A stretch of 64,000 nucleotides of DNA from Posidonia oceanica (taxonomy: Eukaryota > Streptophyta > Magnoliopsida > Alismatales > Posidoniaceae): positions 37,440,001 through 37,504,000 of the forward strand of contig JAZBRS010000049.1 of the NCBI GenBank assembly GCA_037176725.1, written 5' to 3'. The position numbers and the translations under genes are program-made. Every line of letters starts with the position of its first letter. Positions within the stretch are counted from its first letter, which is position 1. The notes under the pieces were generated by a model. That model did no database searches. It was not told the DNA's origin and saw nothing but the letters and a program-made list of their open reading frames with translations. This document shows positions 37,101 to 50,383 of the stretch, piece after piece.

Positions 37101-40100
37101 GAATAAGTCCAATCACCTTTCTAATTTCGTGATTCCTGTAAAGAACTACACTGGTCCCCTTCGGAGCTAACCCATACTTGTGCACATCTGCCGATATTGA
37201 CGTAACACCTCTAACAGAAAAGTCAAAGGGAGGAATTGGATACCTACATAATAAAGTCAACATTAATTGTTTGTACACTTCAAAATAAACCAACAGAACA
37301 GAGGAAAGCATCATGCAAAGAAGTTATAGGCTTATATCAACACTAAGTTCCATTATGTCGCAGGTATGACAGTACATACATGAATATATATGGTCAATCA
37401 TAGCATCAGAAAGAGTTGGAGCTACAACAATGACAAAGATGATGTAGATTGAACTTATGAGAAGAGAAAAAAAACTAGAGAGCAAGTATCCAGTAAAGAG
37501 CCAATAAGGAAAAAAAAAATCAATTCATCATCAACCTGATATTTAAGAACCAGTGCTTAAGTATTGTTACCCATCATAAATCACGATAGACCATTTAGTA
37601 AGTATGATTTGAGTGGAGAAACCCAAAAAAATGGCATTTTGACTGTAAAGAGACATCATAAGTCAAGAAAGATCACTTAGCGAGTCAGGAAATTCACCAT
37701 GGAAACCCTGAAAGTCTCTTTCAACTTTTCAAGGAGTCTAGTAGAAAAGGCAAGATAGTTCTATACTATAGGGGTTATCACTAGGGGAAAAACTGTTAAA
37801 AAGTAACATGGAGCACAATCTCCACCACACTTAAATATTACATCATAAACCTTACGTATATAGAAGAATATGGTAGAGTGACAAAGGACAATCATTAACA
37901 ACATATAGCTGAGCGCTGAATGCTACTTATCAGCCAATGAACTAAAAAGTACTCTTCCAATCATTAAAAGGCAACAAATTCAACAAGTCCAAAACATTTG
38001 CTGGTCATAGAATGCCATAAATTCAATTTTTTAGTGTTTTTAAGATTCAAACATAAAAGTACTCTTCCAAACATTGTCCTGGTTTTCACCCTCAACAAGA
38101 ATACTGATCAAGCAAGTTAAGGAAAACTTTCTAAGAGAGATGATTTACTGCATAAATCAGTTACCAGATTCAAATAAATGATAGTTTCAACATCTCACTC
38201 CACTAGTGGGAACTTGAATTTCTGTGTCATGTGGCATGATAAAATACATCTACAGATTTACAGTACAGATAATTTTATGTAGAATTACCCGAGCTTACGA
38301 GCAAATGGCAATACAAAACCTCCAAGACATAGGTCAACATGGAAGCAAATATCAAAATTAGAAGCCAATTCACCAAGTTCCTGTAGTAAGCAGGCATAGA
38401 ATAAAGGATTGAAATATATTAAAAGAATAATTTAATAAAACAAAATATTTACTGTATGCTACTGCAGCAATAGGAAAAAATTACATACTTCAATAGGATC
38501 TATAATGCCATGTGGAAATCCTGGTGCAGATCCGACAATCTGATCAAATATGGATAACAGTATATTTAATTTCTGGTGGAAAATAGAAAAACTAGAAGAG
38601 AAGTGATAACAAACAAAGCAAGTGAAATAAGATTCTTTACCCATACCACCTAACAGAAACAACGATGATTATATTGCAAGACGATACAACATATGAAATG
38701 CATACCAGAATTGTATTTTTGTTAATTAGTCGGCGAACAGCCTTAACATCCGCTTTGAATTCTTTATTTACAGGAGCACGGCAAACTGCAATTTTAAAGT
38801 ATTGGGCAGCCTTGTCGTATGCAGAATGTGCAGATTCAGGAATTATTCTGCCATTAGCCAAAACAAAACAAGCTAGTTCCGTCACTAGCATCACAAAGCT
38901 ATCGGCAACATGAATGCTATTTCAAAAAGGTAGGTGAGGGTAACACCTACATTTCAGGATTTGAAATTCCCTTCTTCATATTCATATAATCACGGGATGA
39001 TTTCACTGCTAACAGTATACTTTCTGTTCCTCCAGAAGTCATATTGCCACATATCTGACCTCCAGATGCCTTCTCCTTGGCACCAAGCAATGATGCTGTC
39101 ATGGCAACCACTTCTCTCTCATACCGTGCTACACTTTGGAATACATCTTGATGCAGTGGATTAGTGTGTGCAAAGCTGAAGTATATTAAATAGAGACAAC
39201 ATGTAAGGTATAAAATATATAAAATGGAAGTCTACAACACATGGAGCTAAATAAACAGGAATATCATGTCGTTAGTTTTTGTTTTACTTCTTCACAATTG
39301 TTTTACTTCTTCATAATATGTGAAAGATTTTCAAAGACAAAACAAGAAAATTTTCCACAACAAATCATTTACATAAACTTTTAAAATTCAGTTGTTTTTT
39401 TCATTTTCTCGAAAGCCATTTTAAACACATCATATTCAAATTACAGAATTTAGGCTCTATAGTTCATTAACATGAAGAATGAAGGCTTAAGGTGAATAAT
39501 AAAACAGTTGCCAGAATAAGTACATTTGTATATCATCATAACCTCTCACATCAAGAATTGAATACAACAGCTAAGTGCCTTCTATTTCATTAACTCACAA
39601 CAGTTTGTTATCCTATGGTGACGAATGCCTTTGATAGTTAGAACAAAAAATAAAATCTGAACTTACTAACATTGAGCATGCCTCGTTTATTAGAGAAAAA
39701 TGGCCATCCGACTCACTTCCGCTGATGTATCTGCAGATTTTCAAACCACAAATGTATAAGAACTAGCATAAAATAAAGACAAATGCTACTTTCATATCAA
39801 AGTTCTAATACTGTTAGCATGCACTTTATTGCATTAAGAATGGAAACTCACACTGTACCAGAGCATCTTCCACGCCAGGTCACATCATTCTTTTTATCAT
39901 TGTCTAACTTCTCTATGACTCCTCTTCCAAGTCCAAGATCTGGCAGCTCATTTCTCCCAGTCTTCTTTTTATTTCCAGATTGAAGTTTCTCCACAACCTG
40001 GTGAATCACAGAGCAATTAAGTTTGATTAAAGTCCATTCATCAAATAATTTGTCTGCAATTATTATGAAATAATATTGACAACAGATATGGTATAAGTCC

Positions 40101-42265
40101 TTACTACAGAGTGAAAGTGAGTGCAACTCTATCTGAATCCAGCAGACTATGCTGCTACTCTCTGTGCTACATAAAAGGGTCCTAGATTTTCTCTTCTGCT
40201 TTCTAACAAATGATATATTCTCGTAACAACTTCGACATTATTACTTGAGTCCACCTTATGTTTAAATCCAAAGTCCCTTAAATCAATAACATATAATGAT
40301 GGGATTCCCCAACAGAAAATAATTTCTGTCTTGCAACATATGCTAGATTGAGTTGATTCATAGTTCAAGCTCGTGCAGCAAATAATTTTACTATATTGTC
40401 CAGCATTACATAACACCTTGTTTTCTGGTTGTGTCACTTGGAATCAGAAAAGGTAAAATTGTTTTCCTATGAGCTAAAGAGAATGTTATACCTGATGTAA
40501 TATATTGCACTTATAAACAGAAAGGGTCTACTCATGCATTAAGATTCACCGGCCATAAAATTAAAATTACAAACTAAAGAGGTTAACTAACATAATCATT
40601 AATACAGAGGAGGATTCCTTGTGCAAACATAGGAAAGCATGTAATATAATGGAAGTGGCCAAAAACACCCTCAAAGAAACAGAACAATAACCATCAAGAA
40701 AATGTTATGAGCAAGGTAGAGCTTCATGTTATGAGATTTATAACTGCCCAGAAAACATACATAACCATAGTTGAAGCTGGTATTGCAAAAGTAGATCAGA
40801 CTATGCTTCTATGCTCATTGAAGGAAAAAATTTAACGCTCAATGAATCAGAATGGTGAACGTGGTTAGAATAAAAAATAAATACTATCACACCTCTCTTA
40901 CCCCTTAGAATTTCACTTCAATCATAAGGATTTAAGGTTTCCTTAACTTAGATCGTTAATTAATAGGGGCTAATTCATTTTTTTCCCCCTAACATTAACT
41001 TAGTGGAATGATCCAATGAGTCAAGGATATAAATAAGTTCACCTCATTCTTGTACATGATAATACATGCAGATGCAAGATCACCCGTTCATTATGATATA
41101 CGTCATTTTAAGTATTTGCAAAGCAAAATTTGACTAATTTCAGAGATTTTAGTTTGGAAATTCAATATGCATAGATTCAACTTTATATTTGAAAGTGTTT
41201 GAAGTATGTGTACCATAAATGCCTAGAAATCATAATTAAAAAATTTGAAATGATATTTTTTCTGTAAGCATTTTACATAATGTGGATGGACCATTTCTCG
41301 TATGAATCAACTTCCACAATGTGATTTCTGTGGGTCTGGAATGGCTAGTTAATGACGAGTATCAATGGCCCATGTATTTAATACCGAACATCACCAGAAG
41401 CTCGGGAACAGTCATAAAATAAAGTGCAAGGACCTTCAGAGTTTACTGTTTACCCATGGGGCTGGAGCCCGAGATGTGGCCCCAGTGAATAAATGAGTTA
41501 CAATGGACAACCTAAAAGCTGTGAGCCTCATGTGAATTGCAAGTGCCACTAAACAAAAATTAAACGACGAACGCACTCCATCGTGAATGCCAGAACGTGG
41601 TCCATTTTTCTGATTGGGCGGTTGCACCCCCAAAGTATACTAAAGGAACTATACTACATAAATAAAATATAACTAACTACCAGTCTACCACACAGAGAAG
41701 ATTCAGAAGGAATCCAGCATCAATGCAACTACTCAACTGCAACAACCATTACCCTGTGCACGATCTATTTGAGGAGACATGATTCAGTCCCCAACGAATA
41801 AGAATATCAGGATACGAAATCTCTGAACCATTCCATGTGCAAAATACCCTCGATATACACCATAAGAGTAACAAAACTTTCCCCAAATTGCTCGATTCTT
41901 TAGTTTTCCGAGAAAGAACTAACCTTTTTCTTCTCCAATTCGATGTAGGTGTTCACCCCGGGAATCATCCTGCGCCAGCCAAATCATGCACAATCCAGAA
42001 TTCAATGCAGGAAATTTAAAAAAAAAAACAAAGAGAAGAATTGAAGAAGATTCCTGTGCTAGGATTTCTACCTGGCGAACGCCATTAAGAAGCTTAGAAC
42101 GGCTTGTGTGAAGCCTTTCTCCTGGACGGAGCTGAGGGAAGAGTGCAGGACACGGGCGAGGAGTAGGGCGAGGAAGGCAGCGGAGACGAGGGCCAAGGGC
42201 TCGTATTTGGAGAGGAAGGCGTTGGCGTCGGCCCTGAGGCGGAGGAGGAAGTGATGGAAATCCAT
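34154..42265 (-). CDS. DPL1: Sphingosine-1-phosphate lyase, 536 aa, 15 exons
   Basis: This PLP enzyme cleaves sphingoid long-chain base phosphates to phosphoethanolamine and a fatty aldehyde at the ER. Exons are 42265-42072, 41969-41924, 39997-39852, 39730-39671, 39175-38951, 38847-38706, 38539-38489, 38380-38289, 37243-37117, 36232-36217, 35839-35732, 35137-35083, 35011-34865, 34767-34689 and 34276-34154. Phases join throughout to give 1611 nt. Near residues 21-40, [20 protein letters not shown] is the membrane anchor. The core shows [47 protein letters not shown] and [13 protein letters not shown], whose Lys binds PLP. The end is [11 protein letters not shown]...FMDNSC. The length is near that of Arabidopsis DPL1 (about 544 aa as remembered). 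An in-frame ATG at 42292 would add nine residues; I chose MDFHHFLL, as in homologues. Two junctions give Ile where homologues have Met (ACS-I-FAH and NPE-I-IIP). No in-frame stop or frameshift was found. Confidence 0.93.
35331..35708. mobile_element. MITE with long inverted repeats in SPL intron
   Basis: The ends are GGAAAAATTACTTAATGGTG and its inverse CACCATTAAGTAATTTTTCC. Inverted similarity continues for about 90 bp inward (AAGTTTGAGC, AAGGTTTAAAAA). It ends about 24 bp from an SPL exon acceptor. I could not fix a TSD. A partial copy lies at about 28940-29250. Confidence 0.75.
36217..36232 (-). other. DPL1: 16-nt microexon of SPL
   Basis: CACCAATTTGTTGCTG lies between an acceptor (GGCTGAAG) and a donor (GTAAATT). 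It encodes HQFVA plus the first base of Val. It supplies exactly the residues (HEIRK-HQFVAV-TEW) missing between the exons at 37117 and 35839, and restores the phase. Without it the frame is lost. Confidence 0.9.
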
Positions 42266-42290
42266 GGGAGTTGGGGATGGTGGAGAAAAC

Positions 42291-42313
42291 AAGAGAGAGA
42301 GAGAGAGAGAGAG
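42291..42313 (-). promoter_or_regulatory. (TC)n tract in SPL 5' leader
   Basis: On the gene strand this is a CT-rich tract 26-48 nt upstream of the chosen ATG. Such GAGA/CT tracts are common in plant leaders and bind BPC factors; a role here is inferred. I see no clear TATA box further upstream. Confidence 0.4.
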
Positions 42314-42609
42314 CGAGGAGTGTGGAGAAGAAATGGAGAATGGGACCGGGAAGAAGAACAGGAAGAAGGAGCACCGCGCCGTTCATATGGTGAGAGAGAA
42401 ACTCTTGTCTCTTTTCACAGCGCTAAAACCGAGTTTCTAACCCCTAACCATTCGAGTATGGAATCATTGTTCTACTACTCAGACCCAAGGATCTAGAAAC
42501 TCTTGTTATTCTAGATATTTTAGAGCTGCCATGCTGAATAATTCTGATTATAGAGTGAGATTGTTAGTCTTGTTATTCTGATTAATTTTGATATTTTACA
42601 GCTCCATTT

Positions 42610-43135
42610 TGATGATTTTAGAGTGAGGTTTGAGAGAGATTAGTCTTTTCTTCTCTCATTATCTCTCTAATATTTTTTTTTTTATATGATGAATAAAAAA
42701 AGATATGAAATTGGACGATTTTATGTAGTGTAGACCATTACTAAGTATTATCGTCACGGGGAAGTCACTGCTATTGCTTTTCGTGAAGGAACACTGTTTA
42801 TATAGTTAGAGAGAAATTTTTGTTACTCAAAAATTCCATGGTACTTACAGATTATCTCTTGTAATTACTTATTAGTAGTTATAATTTTTTATTTACAATT
42901 ATAAATCTTATTATTCATATGTTTAGATAAATAGTTAAAATTAAAATTTTTGATATTCAATAAATTTTTTAGTATTCATGTAGATATCATAAACACATCT
43001 TTGTTTTTCTAGATATTTTGGAGTGAGGTTTGAGAGAGATTAGTATTTTCTTCCCTCGTTATCTCTCTAACTTTTTTTTTTTTTTGTATAATGAATAAAA
43101 AAAGATATGAAATGGGACGATTTTCTACCGTGTTG
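42610..43135. repeat. Direct repeat, two copies of about 115 bp
   Basis: Copies at about 42622-42733 and 43020-43135 share GAGTGAGGTTTGAGAGAGAT and then a T-run and AATAAAAAAAGATATGAAAT. They are separated by about 290 bp of AT-rich DNA. No coding content. Confidence 0.75.
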
Positions 43136-44144
43136 ACTGTCACTAACTAGATATCTTGGCTTTTGCTAAGCTTCTAGTCCTTAGACGAATTAAAATACGA
43201 CAGCACCCGTGAAGACTATTTTTAAAGTAGGAAAATTATGGGCCCACTTCCGCTACGCTTCACGTTGAATGCCCCTCTAATTGGTGTAAGATAATCAAAG
43301 TTCTTAAAAATATATTTAAATTGGCTGCTTTTGGGCAACGACGACTGCGTAATTTAAATCGTGCACGCTTTCCCAACCTGCAACTCGCAAATGATCCAGA
43401 TGGACCAACTGTTTGAATAATTTTATATATTGAAAAAAATGACAATTAAATTTATAAATATATATAAATAAATTTCTCAACTCATAATCAATTAATTTTT
43501 AAGTTCGATATCCATATTTTTCAACGCAAACAACTCTCAAGCTTGTAGCAACAAGAATAAAATAACAATTTAGTCAATTACAATTTGAGTTTTAATTGTA
43601 TTAGAAGATTTTAAGAGAATTAACTCAACTCAACTTGAATTATATGGTTGGGTTGATTTGGTTCTTGAATACTCTTAGTCCGAACTAGTTCGACCTTAAG
43701 TTGCATTCTTAATAATAGTGCACTTTAATGTGAACATATAAAACATAAGTTTAATATAGCATTTGGAAATAATTATAGGAGAATAATTTATTCCTACAAG
43801 CTAACTTTTTTACACTACTAACAGCTTATTTCAATAATCTATAATCGTGTTTGATAACACATAAGGAATATAGTTATGATTATGGATTGTATTGGAAGAA
43901 AAGGATTATGGGGAGGAGGCATTTTGAAAAAAAGTTTCCTTGTGTAGCTTTTTTTTCTTGGTATTTTCTTTACATTTTAAGCAAGGAAAGAAGTTGGCTT
44001 TTCAAAATAAGTTAGCTTTTCTTTTAGACGTTTGGTTGACCTTTTGATGGAATAATCACTTTTTTCAATAAGTTGTTCCAAATAATCATTATAAAATGAT
44101 GCCTAAGTCCATCTCTCACAATCTAAACTGAATTTAGCAAGATT

Positions 44145-44320
44145 ATACTTGAATTCACATGTACATGTTAAAACAAGTAATCTTCATCACCATTTGAACG
44201 TTTGTTTCTTCTTTGTTAGGATTGAAGAGATGATACTTGAATTCACACATACATGTTAAAACAAGTATTCTGCATCACCATTTGAATGTTTTGTTTCTTA
44301 TCTATCAGAATTGAAGAGAA
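44145..44320. repeat. Tandem duplication, two 88-bp units
   Basis: Units 44145-44232 and 44233-44320 both begin ATACTTGAATTCACA and end near ATTGAAGAGA. They differ by a few substitutions. Confidence 0.85.
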
Positions 44321-44419
44321 TTGCAGGCTCGAGATCTTACAGATTTCCTTAAAATAATATTGATCTATAACCATTCAACAACAATTCTTTCACTCAACTA
44401 CCATCATTCGCGTAACTAA

Positions 44420-44716
44420 GGTTCCGTCTAGAATTACTTTTAGAACTACAATTTTTAATCAAAAGTTAATTTTTTTACTAAAAATTATATAATACATTTT
44501 TTCTACCACCAGTTTTTCTAATTTAAACCACAAATTTCTAAAAACTATATCTTGCATTTTTTTTCTGTTAGCAATTTTTCTGGTTCAAACTATAAAAAGC
44601 CTATTCACTATTTTTCAATAAAAAATCTAAAAGAAAATTCCATTTAAAACTACTTTTACCAGAAAATTAACATTTTTACTCAAATCTGTAGTTCAAAACT
44701 TAGTCCAAGCGGGACC
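44420..44716. mobile_element. PIF/Harbinger-like MITE, 297 bp, TSD TAA
   Basis: GGTTCCGTCTAGAATTACTT at the left pairs with the inverse of AAGTTTTGAACTACAGATTT and CCAAGCGGGACC at the right, giving imperfect 40-bp inverted repeats. TAA flanks both sides. Noncoding. Confidence 0.7.
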
Positions 44717-44719
44717 TAA

Positions 44720-47700
44720 GTCGGAATAATTCTCTACGCAAAAGCATACTCTTATACAAGTCAAGCATATAAAAAATAACTAAAGAAGAAAAAGAAGAGG
44801 AAACAGATATGTATATGTGCACGATAAGATTAGAAAGGAACTTTCATTTTTCATCGGGTCCTCTCTTGTTTAATCTCGTATAAGCAACATTTCTTAGCAG
44901 CATTGTAATAAAAGTGACACATGTGGTGCGTTTGTTTCATTGTTTCAAAGAGCCTGGACACCAACAGGAAAGGATACAAAGAAAATGTTTCATTTCATCA
45001 ATTTGGACACTAAATCCAGTAGCGCAGTCAGAAATTGAATCATGGGGGCAGCCATTTACATTATGTATGTTGTTATATAACATTTAAAAAATGAAAAGCT
45101 ATCTTAATAAAAATAAGGATGATCCTTAGAAACAAAATACGGTATTATTTCTCTTTTTCCATAAAGTGACAAAAAAAAACTAAGAAAAACTTGGATATTT
45201 ATAAATAAAAAAAATCCAAAAAAGACCATTTTTGTTTTCATAAAGTATCAAAAAATATATCTAATTGTTAAAAAACATGAATATTTACAAAAACAAACAA
45301 CCTCAAGAAGACAATCTAGTCTTCGTAAAAAATATATATATTCAGTTGTTAGTGATATTAGATATTTACAAAAAAATTTAACACCAAAGTCTTAAACTAA
45401 CTTTAATCTTCAATGAATTTGAGCCTTTTGTTTAATCACGTCAGTGAAATCATCAATCAATGAATTAGTACTAATGTTCTTAGTAATTTATTTTTCAATA
45501 TAAACAATCAAACAATTTAGAAGAAATGCATCTTCCATCTTGTTATGAAGTTTGATTTAACAAGCTTCATAGTTGAGAATACTCGTTAAGTGTTTGTAAT
45601 TGAAATCGAAAGAGTTGATAGAAGAAAATCAAACTATCTACAAGAGGATAAATATTTGACTCCTTGGTTTTTGCCAATGTCTTGTAAAATTCAGAAAGTA
45701 TCATTAATTTTAGAAATTGAGGATCACAAATTATATTTGGCTCATAATGATGCAATTGGTAACTTATAAGTGGTGTTTCTCTTGATTTGTGAAGTCTTTA
45801 GAAAAAAATTTCTCCATTAACCTACAAACATTATCAACTTGGAATGATTTGTAATTAACATTAAAATCCAAAGCAACACTTAGAATAAGGAACATGCAAT
45901 TTAAAATTTATATAGGATGGATGATTTATATTGCTCCTAAATTTTGTTCTTTTGACTAATACATAATCTTATAATTCCTGTTTGAAACCTGGATAAAGCT
46001 AGGAATAAAGTCAGAATTGGAATTACAATTCTATTTGGCAAGTCAAAGATTGGAATAAAAGTGGAATAGTAATTCTTATTCTGATTTACTTATTTCATAA
46101 TAGCTATTCCGCGGGAATGGTGGAATAAAGTTATTCCGCTAAGTTATTCTGATACATATATGTATACGGTGTGTTTATTTTTTGTTTAAAAATTAATACA
46201 TATATAATATGATGTATGCATATTTTAAATTAGATATATATATATTAATAATCAAGTTGATTATTATTAATCTACATGTTTTCCACTTATTCCAACACTT
46301 ATTCTGATACTTATTCTACTTTCATCTAAATCAGAATATCTCCTTATATACACTTATTCACATTTAAAAGAAAATCACTTCAAAACAGAATAGTAATATT
46401 ATCAGAATACCAATACCATTTTCTACTTATTCCTATTTTTCTTATTTTACATCTAAAGATGAATATAGGATTTTTTTATAAGAAGTGTGGGCAACTGCCC
46501 TTGCATGAGCCCTTCGATTTCGCCGATAAGTAAGTCGCACACATCCTATGTGACAGATGAATGATATGATGATACAAGATATAATTGTGATACGAGATTG
46601 ATGTCAAACGATACGAGTATAGGCTTCTTCATATCAACAGATGACATGGAATCCACCTAAATGTACTGACACATAAGGCAGATGATTCAATGTCCAAATT
46701 AGGATCCAAACAAAAAAGACAGTGTTACATATCCAAACAACTAATTAAGGAAATCCAAAAGATGTAACTTCAAAATAAATAAAGAAGACTGTTTGGAAAG
46801 GACAGTGATGATGTCAAAAAATTATGCACGCACTGCTTCTTAAAGTTGAGACTATCAAAACTCTCTTCCTACCAAAGTTGACAACAATACGAAAACGAAA
46901 ATGATGAGATTGTGAGATGCTACATTAACACTCACACATAATATACCACTGGATAAATAAGGAATAGACTATTCGATCTGAGACTCAAGGTAGTCAAAGC
47001 CTTATCCCGGCACTCCCAACTACTGAATAATGCCATACCCCTCCCCCGTTTCATTATGCATAGGCCAGTCTTCAACTAAGATAATGCAAGGCACTAGCAA
47101 TTCAATACGTCAATTAATTATTGCAAGATAAGTAATCTGTAAAATATATAAAATCAATACAGTGAATGTCAATGGAACACTAGCAATTTATTGCAAAATT
47201 CCGATCTGGTGGTGGAAGTCATGACTTGATCAGATAACGCAAACATTTCTACGCCATACTATGGTCAATGTACGTTGCAATCATCGTAGAGGTCTTTTAG
47301 GGATAAAAGGCCGAAGTAGTCCAACTTTACTAATTGCTTATTAGTATATCTTACCATCTTACTAAGTAAGGAAATTTCCTCAAAACACTGAGAGACAAGG
47401 AAAGAGTTCTCTTCTATATTTACATTCTTTTGAATGTATTTACTAACTTTTTAAAATTTGAATTCCTCTATTATGTCTAGTTGTTTTAAGTTCTTTCTTT
47501 TATTCTATTATTTCTAATTTTCCTCCACTACGTCTCTCTTTCTCTCTCTTTGTCTCTCTCCATGGAAAACTTTCATCTATTGTTTTCCATAAATCACAAA
47601 ACTAAAAAGAGATCGAAAGAAGGTTTTTCTTTTTGTTCTTTTAGTTACATTATTTCCTAATTTTCCTTTATCATCTGTCTCTCTTTATATGTGTGTGCAT

Positions 47701-48450
47701 GGGTGGAAAACTTTCATCCATGACTTTTATAAATCAGAAAACTATAGAGAGAGTGTGAGAGAGAGAAGGTTTTACCTTTTTTTTAATGAAAAATGCTTTC
47801 TAATTTCCCTCCTTCATTAACGTCTCTCGATAAATAAATAAATAAAAGAAGGAAAAAATTGAATGAGTAATATAGTTATCCCTTTTAATGTATCTGGTAT
47901 TTACCAATCTTATTACAAATTTGTAAATATGGTCATTCTTATATTCATAAAACAATTTCAAATAAACTTTAAAATCGTATTTTATGGCAATCACAATATA
48001 TATGTACATATTTATATTTTATAATTTTTCTTTAGATCACAATAATTAAATTAAAGTTTTACTATTCCAAACTTTATTTACAGAGAACACAAAAAATAAG
48101 AATTCCATATCTCAATGTTTGCTCTTCCTTTTCTATGAATTATGGATTGCTTAGAATTTCTTATTTCTTTTTCCCGTAAGATTGTGAAATGTTCACTTAT
48201 TGATGTGTAATTTTTTTGGATCCATATTTATAAAAAGCATTAAAACTGTTAATCGATTGTTTTTAAATAAAAACGAAGTTCTACAAATTTTTTTCAATAT
48301 TTTTATAGAAGAAATACTCTTACTTCGAGTTTTCCTATGATATCCAGATAAACATAAATATGTTAGCATGTAAAATACTTAGCTACTGTTAACACTTTTA
48401 CTTTTTTATTTTAAAATATTTTCATGATTTATAAAAAAAATGCAATTGTT
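44720..48450. other. AT-rich intergenic region, no gene recognised
   Basis: No open frame with a recognisable domain on either strand. A GGAATAAAGT/ACTTATTCC-rich segment at about 45980-46450 looks like an old hairpin-type element without clear ends. CT-rich stretches lie near 47530-47780. Confidence 0.45.
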
Positions 48451-48459
48451 ATTTTTTTT

Positions 48460-49376
48460 GGGGGAGAGAAACCTAGGGTTCCAGCGATCTCAGGTAGAGT
48501 CTCTCGCTCGTCTTGATTCTGCATGCTACAGTGGGCGGAAGGCTTGGGCGGGCTCCACCGTTCGTTGGAGATAGTCACACGTTTTGCTACAGTGGAGTGC
48601 TCTGGAGTTTCGTGTCGTCTTCTTCCTCTTGAGGCTAGGGTTCGGTTTTTTTTTTGCAGTGGTTGTTCTTCTCTCGTCGATTTGGTGTTTCTTGAGTTTT
48701 GTCTCCGTGGCCTTGTGGTTCGTTCTGGACTCCTCGTCGATGGAGCTTTCTGTTCGTGGGTTCCGGCGAGGCAGTTCTCTGTCACGGAAACATCTTTTTT
48801 TCTGAAGATAAGTTACATCCTTTTCTTGCTCGCCGTCTCTTGAATTCTTGTTATTTGTCACCAAAGTTTCTTTCTTTGTGGGTTCTCTTCTGGTTTTGCA
48901 TCGGTGATCTGTTATTACGGGGCTGAGGGTCTTCCACGATGGCCTCCGAGGAGGAGGTAAACATACGGGGAACCAGGACCTATGCTTTGGTTGTTGGTGG
49001 AGATCATGGGACAGGTGAAGATATTCTTGTCAGGGAGTTGAGTATGAAATATGGCCGATCGGTGGTGATTTTGTCTAATGTGGAGATAGCTAAGATCTCA
49101 CTGCCCTACAAGCACGCTCTCATATTTAAATTTTTCTCCATGCATTTCCCAGTGGTGGACATTCAAAAGGGTCTTTCTAACTGGGTTGTTAAGGGGGGTG
49201 ATACGATCACTGTGATTGATCGGCGACACATCCTCGTCAGGTTCAATCTTCAAGAGGACTTCACCAAGATATATGTGGATATGGGGTTTTGGAGGAGAAG
49301 AGGCTTAGGTATTTTGGCTCTATTTGCTCTTTCTCGGGGTCCCCTTTTGTATCCAACTCCGTCACTCCACAGGTGA
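48460..49376 (+). pseudogene. LINE (L1-type) 5' end with ORF1 DUF4283 fragment
   Basis: The ATG at 48939 opens MASEEEVNIRG, then VEIAKISLPYKHALIFKF, then VDIQKGLSNW, then ITVIDRRHILVRFNLQEDFT. This is the DUF4283 nucleic-acid-binding domain at the start of ORF1 in plant L1-type LINEs (pattern KHALI-KF, I-LLD-RH-LIRF--EEDF-). After residue 110 the usual W-YI-GFPMRVFKW part is replaced by unrelated sequence, so the domain is cut. The GC-rich stretch from about 48460 (GGGGGAGAGAAACCTAGGG) would be the LINE 5' UTR. No ORF2 is present. Confidence 0.65.
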
Positions 49377-49998
49377 TAGAATTGGTGTGATCGCCACTCT
49401 CGGTTCGCTTTCGCCGGCCCTCGAGACGTCTTGGGGAGATGTGATATAGTTGCGGATTCAGCTACCTTGGGACAACGCCAGCGTTGCCCAAGGGTACCCG
49501 TGCTTGGTGAGCTTCTTCTTCTTTCTTCCTCCTCGTATGACAAATGTTAGCAAAACAAAAAATAATGCAAAGATGAATCAATACATGTAGTAACTTATCC
49601 AGAATAAATAGAAAAGAAAATGGAGAAACATAATGAAATACGTACCCGAGGGATTTGATCCCCCCGGTTGCAACTAATAAAGATGTATGCTTAGCTACAA
49701 CAATATATGAACTCAAAATAAAATGCTTGATTATGCTATGGAATTAAACATGTGATATGAGAAAAGAAAAGAAAACAATAAAATATGGTCCCCTTTATCT
49801 ATGCACAGAGTGCAAAATACGTTGACATGATGCCAACAACGACAAAAGGACACTCAAGCTTTTTCAAAGACTTCCCGTCTTTCAAAATCTCTCTTCACTT
49901 TTTCAATTCTCAAGGACCTCACTTCTCTAAAAATTTTAATCTCAAGAGAGCATGTGAGTTCCAAAAATCCGGTCCTCAACCCTGTGGGGGTACCCCTG

Positions 49999-50008
49999 CT
50001 TTTATAGA
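49999..50008 (-). promoter_or_regulatory. Minus-strand TATA box (CTATAAAAGC)
   Basis: On the minus strand CTATAAAAGCAGGGG follows the dyad units at 50071-50126. From here leftward the sequence runs into an A/T-rich leader-like stretch ending about 49538. It looks like an LTR-type promoter facing left; the element boundaries are not clear. Confidence 0.4.
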
Positions 50009-50070
50009 AGCAGGGGAGGAACAAAAAAGGACATAAATGCTAAGTCAGTAGAATTTCCTGTTTCAGAAGT

Positions 50071-50126
50071 GTTATATGCTGGAAAACCAGCGTATAACGT
50101 TACAAGCGAGAGTCCCAGCGTATAAC
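50071..50126. repeat. 28-nt dyad repeat, two abutting units
   Basis: Unit 50071-50098 has arms GTTATATGCTGG and CCAGCGTATAAC around AAAA, with 11 of 12 pairs. Unit 50099-50126 begins GTTACAAGC and ends CCAGCGTATAAC, with a weaker left arm. They lie just upstream of the minus-strand TATA box. Confidence 0.85.
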
Positions 50127-50299
50127 GACCTCTGAGGCATAACTGTCAGGATCAGAGAAGATTCCCCAATTAAGGAGTCATTAAGTGTGTTTAAACTCGA
50201 TTTTAATGGCTTTGACCAGTCAACAGGTTCCAAAGAAGGCAAAAAACGATTTTTGGATTTGGCCAAATAAGGAAAGTTTTGGGCTAACTGGGTTGCCAC

Positions 50300-50383
50300 G
50301 TTGGACGCTGGAAAACTAGCAGCCAATGTTAGCCGCTGGAGAACCAGCGGCCAACGTTGTACGTTGAGAAGCTAGCGTACAAC
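50300..50383. repeat. 28-nt dyad repeat, three abutting units
   Basis: Units 50300-50327, 50328-50355 and 50356-50383 follow with no spacer. The middle unit has arms GTTAGCCGCTGG and CCAGCGGCCAAC around AGAA. The third has outer arms GTTGTACG and CGTACAAC. The changes in one arm are matched in the other. Confidence 0.9.

Noticed and set aside
50300..50383. Possible CRISPR-like repeat array from regular 28-nt units
   Set aside because: Units abut without spacers, vary in sequence, are internally symmetric, and lie in a plant nuclear genome.
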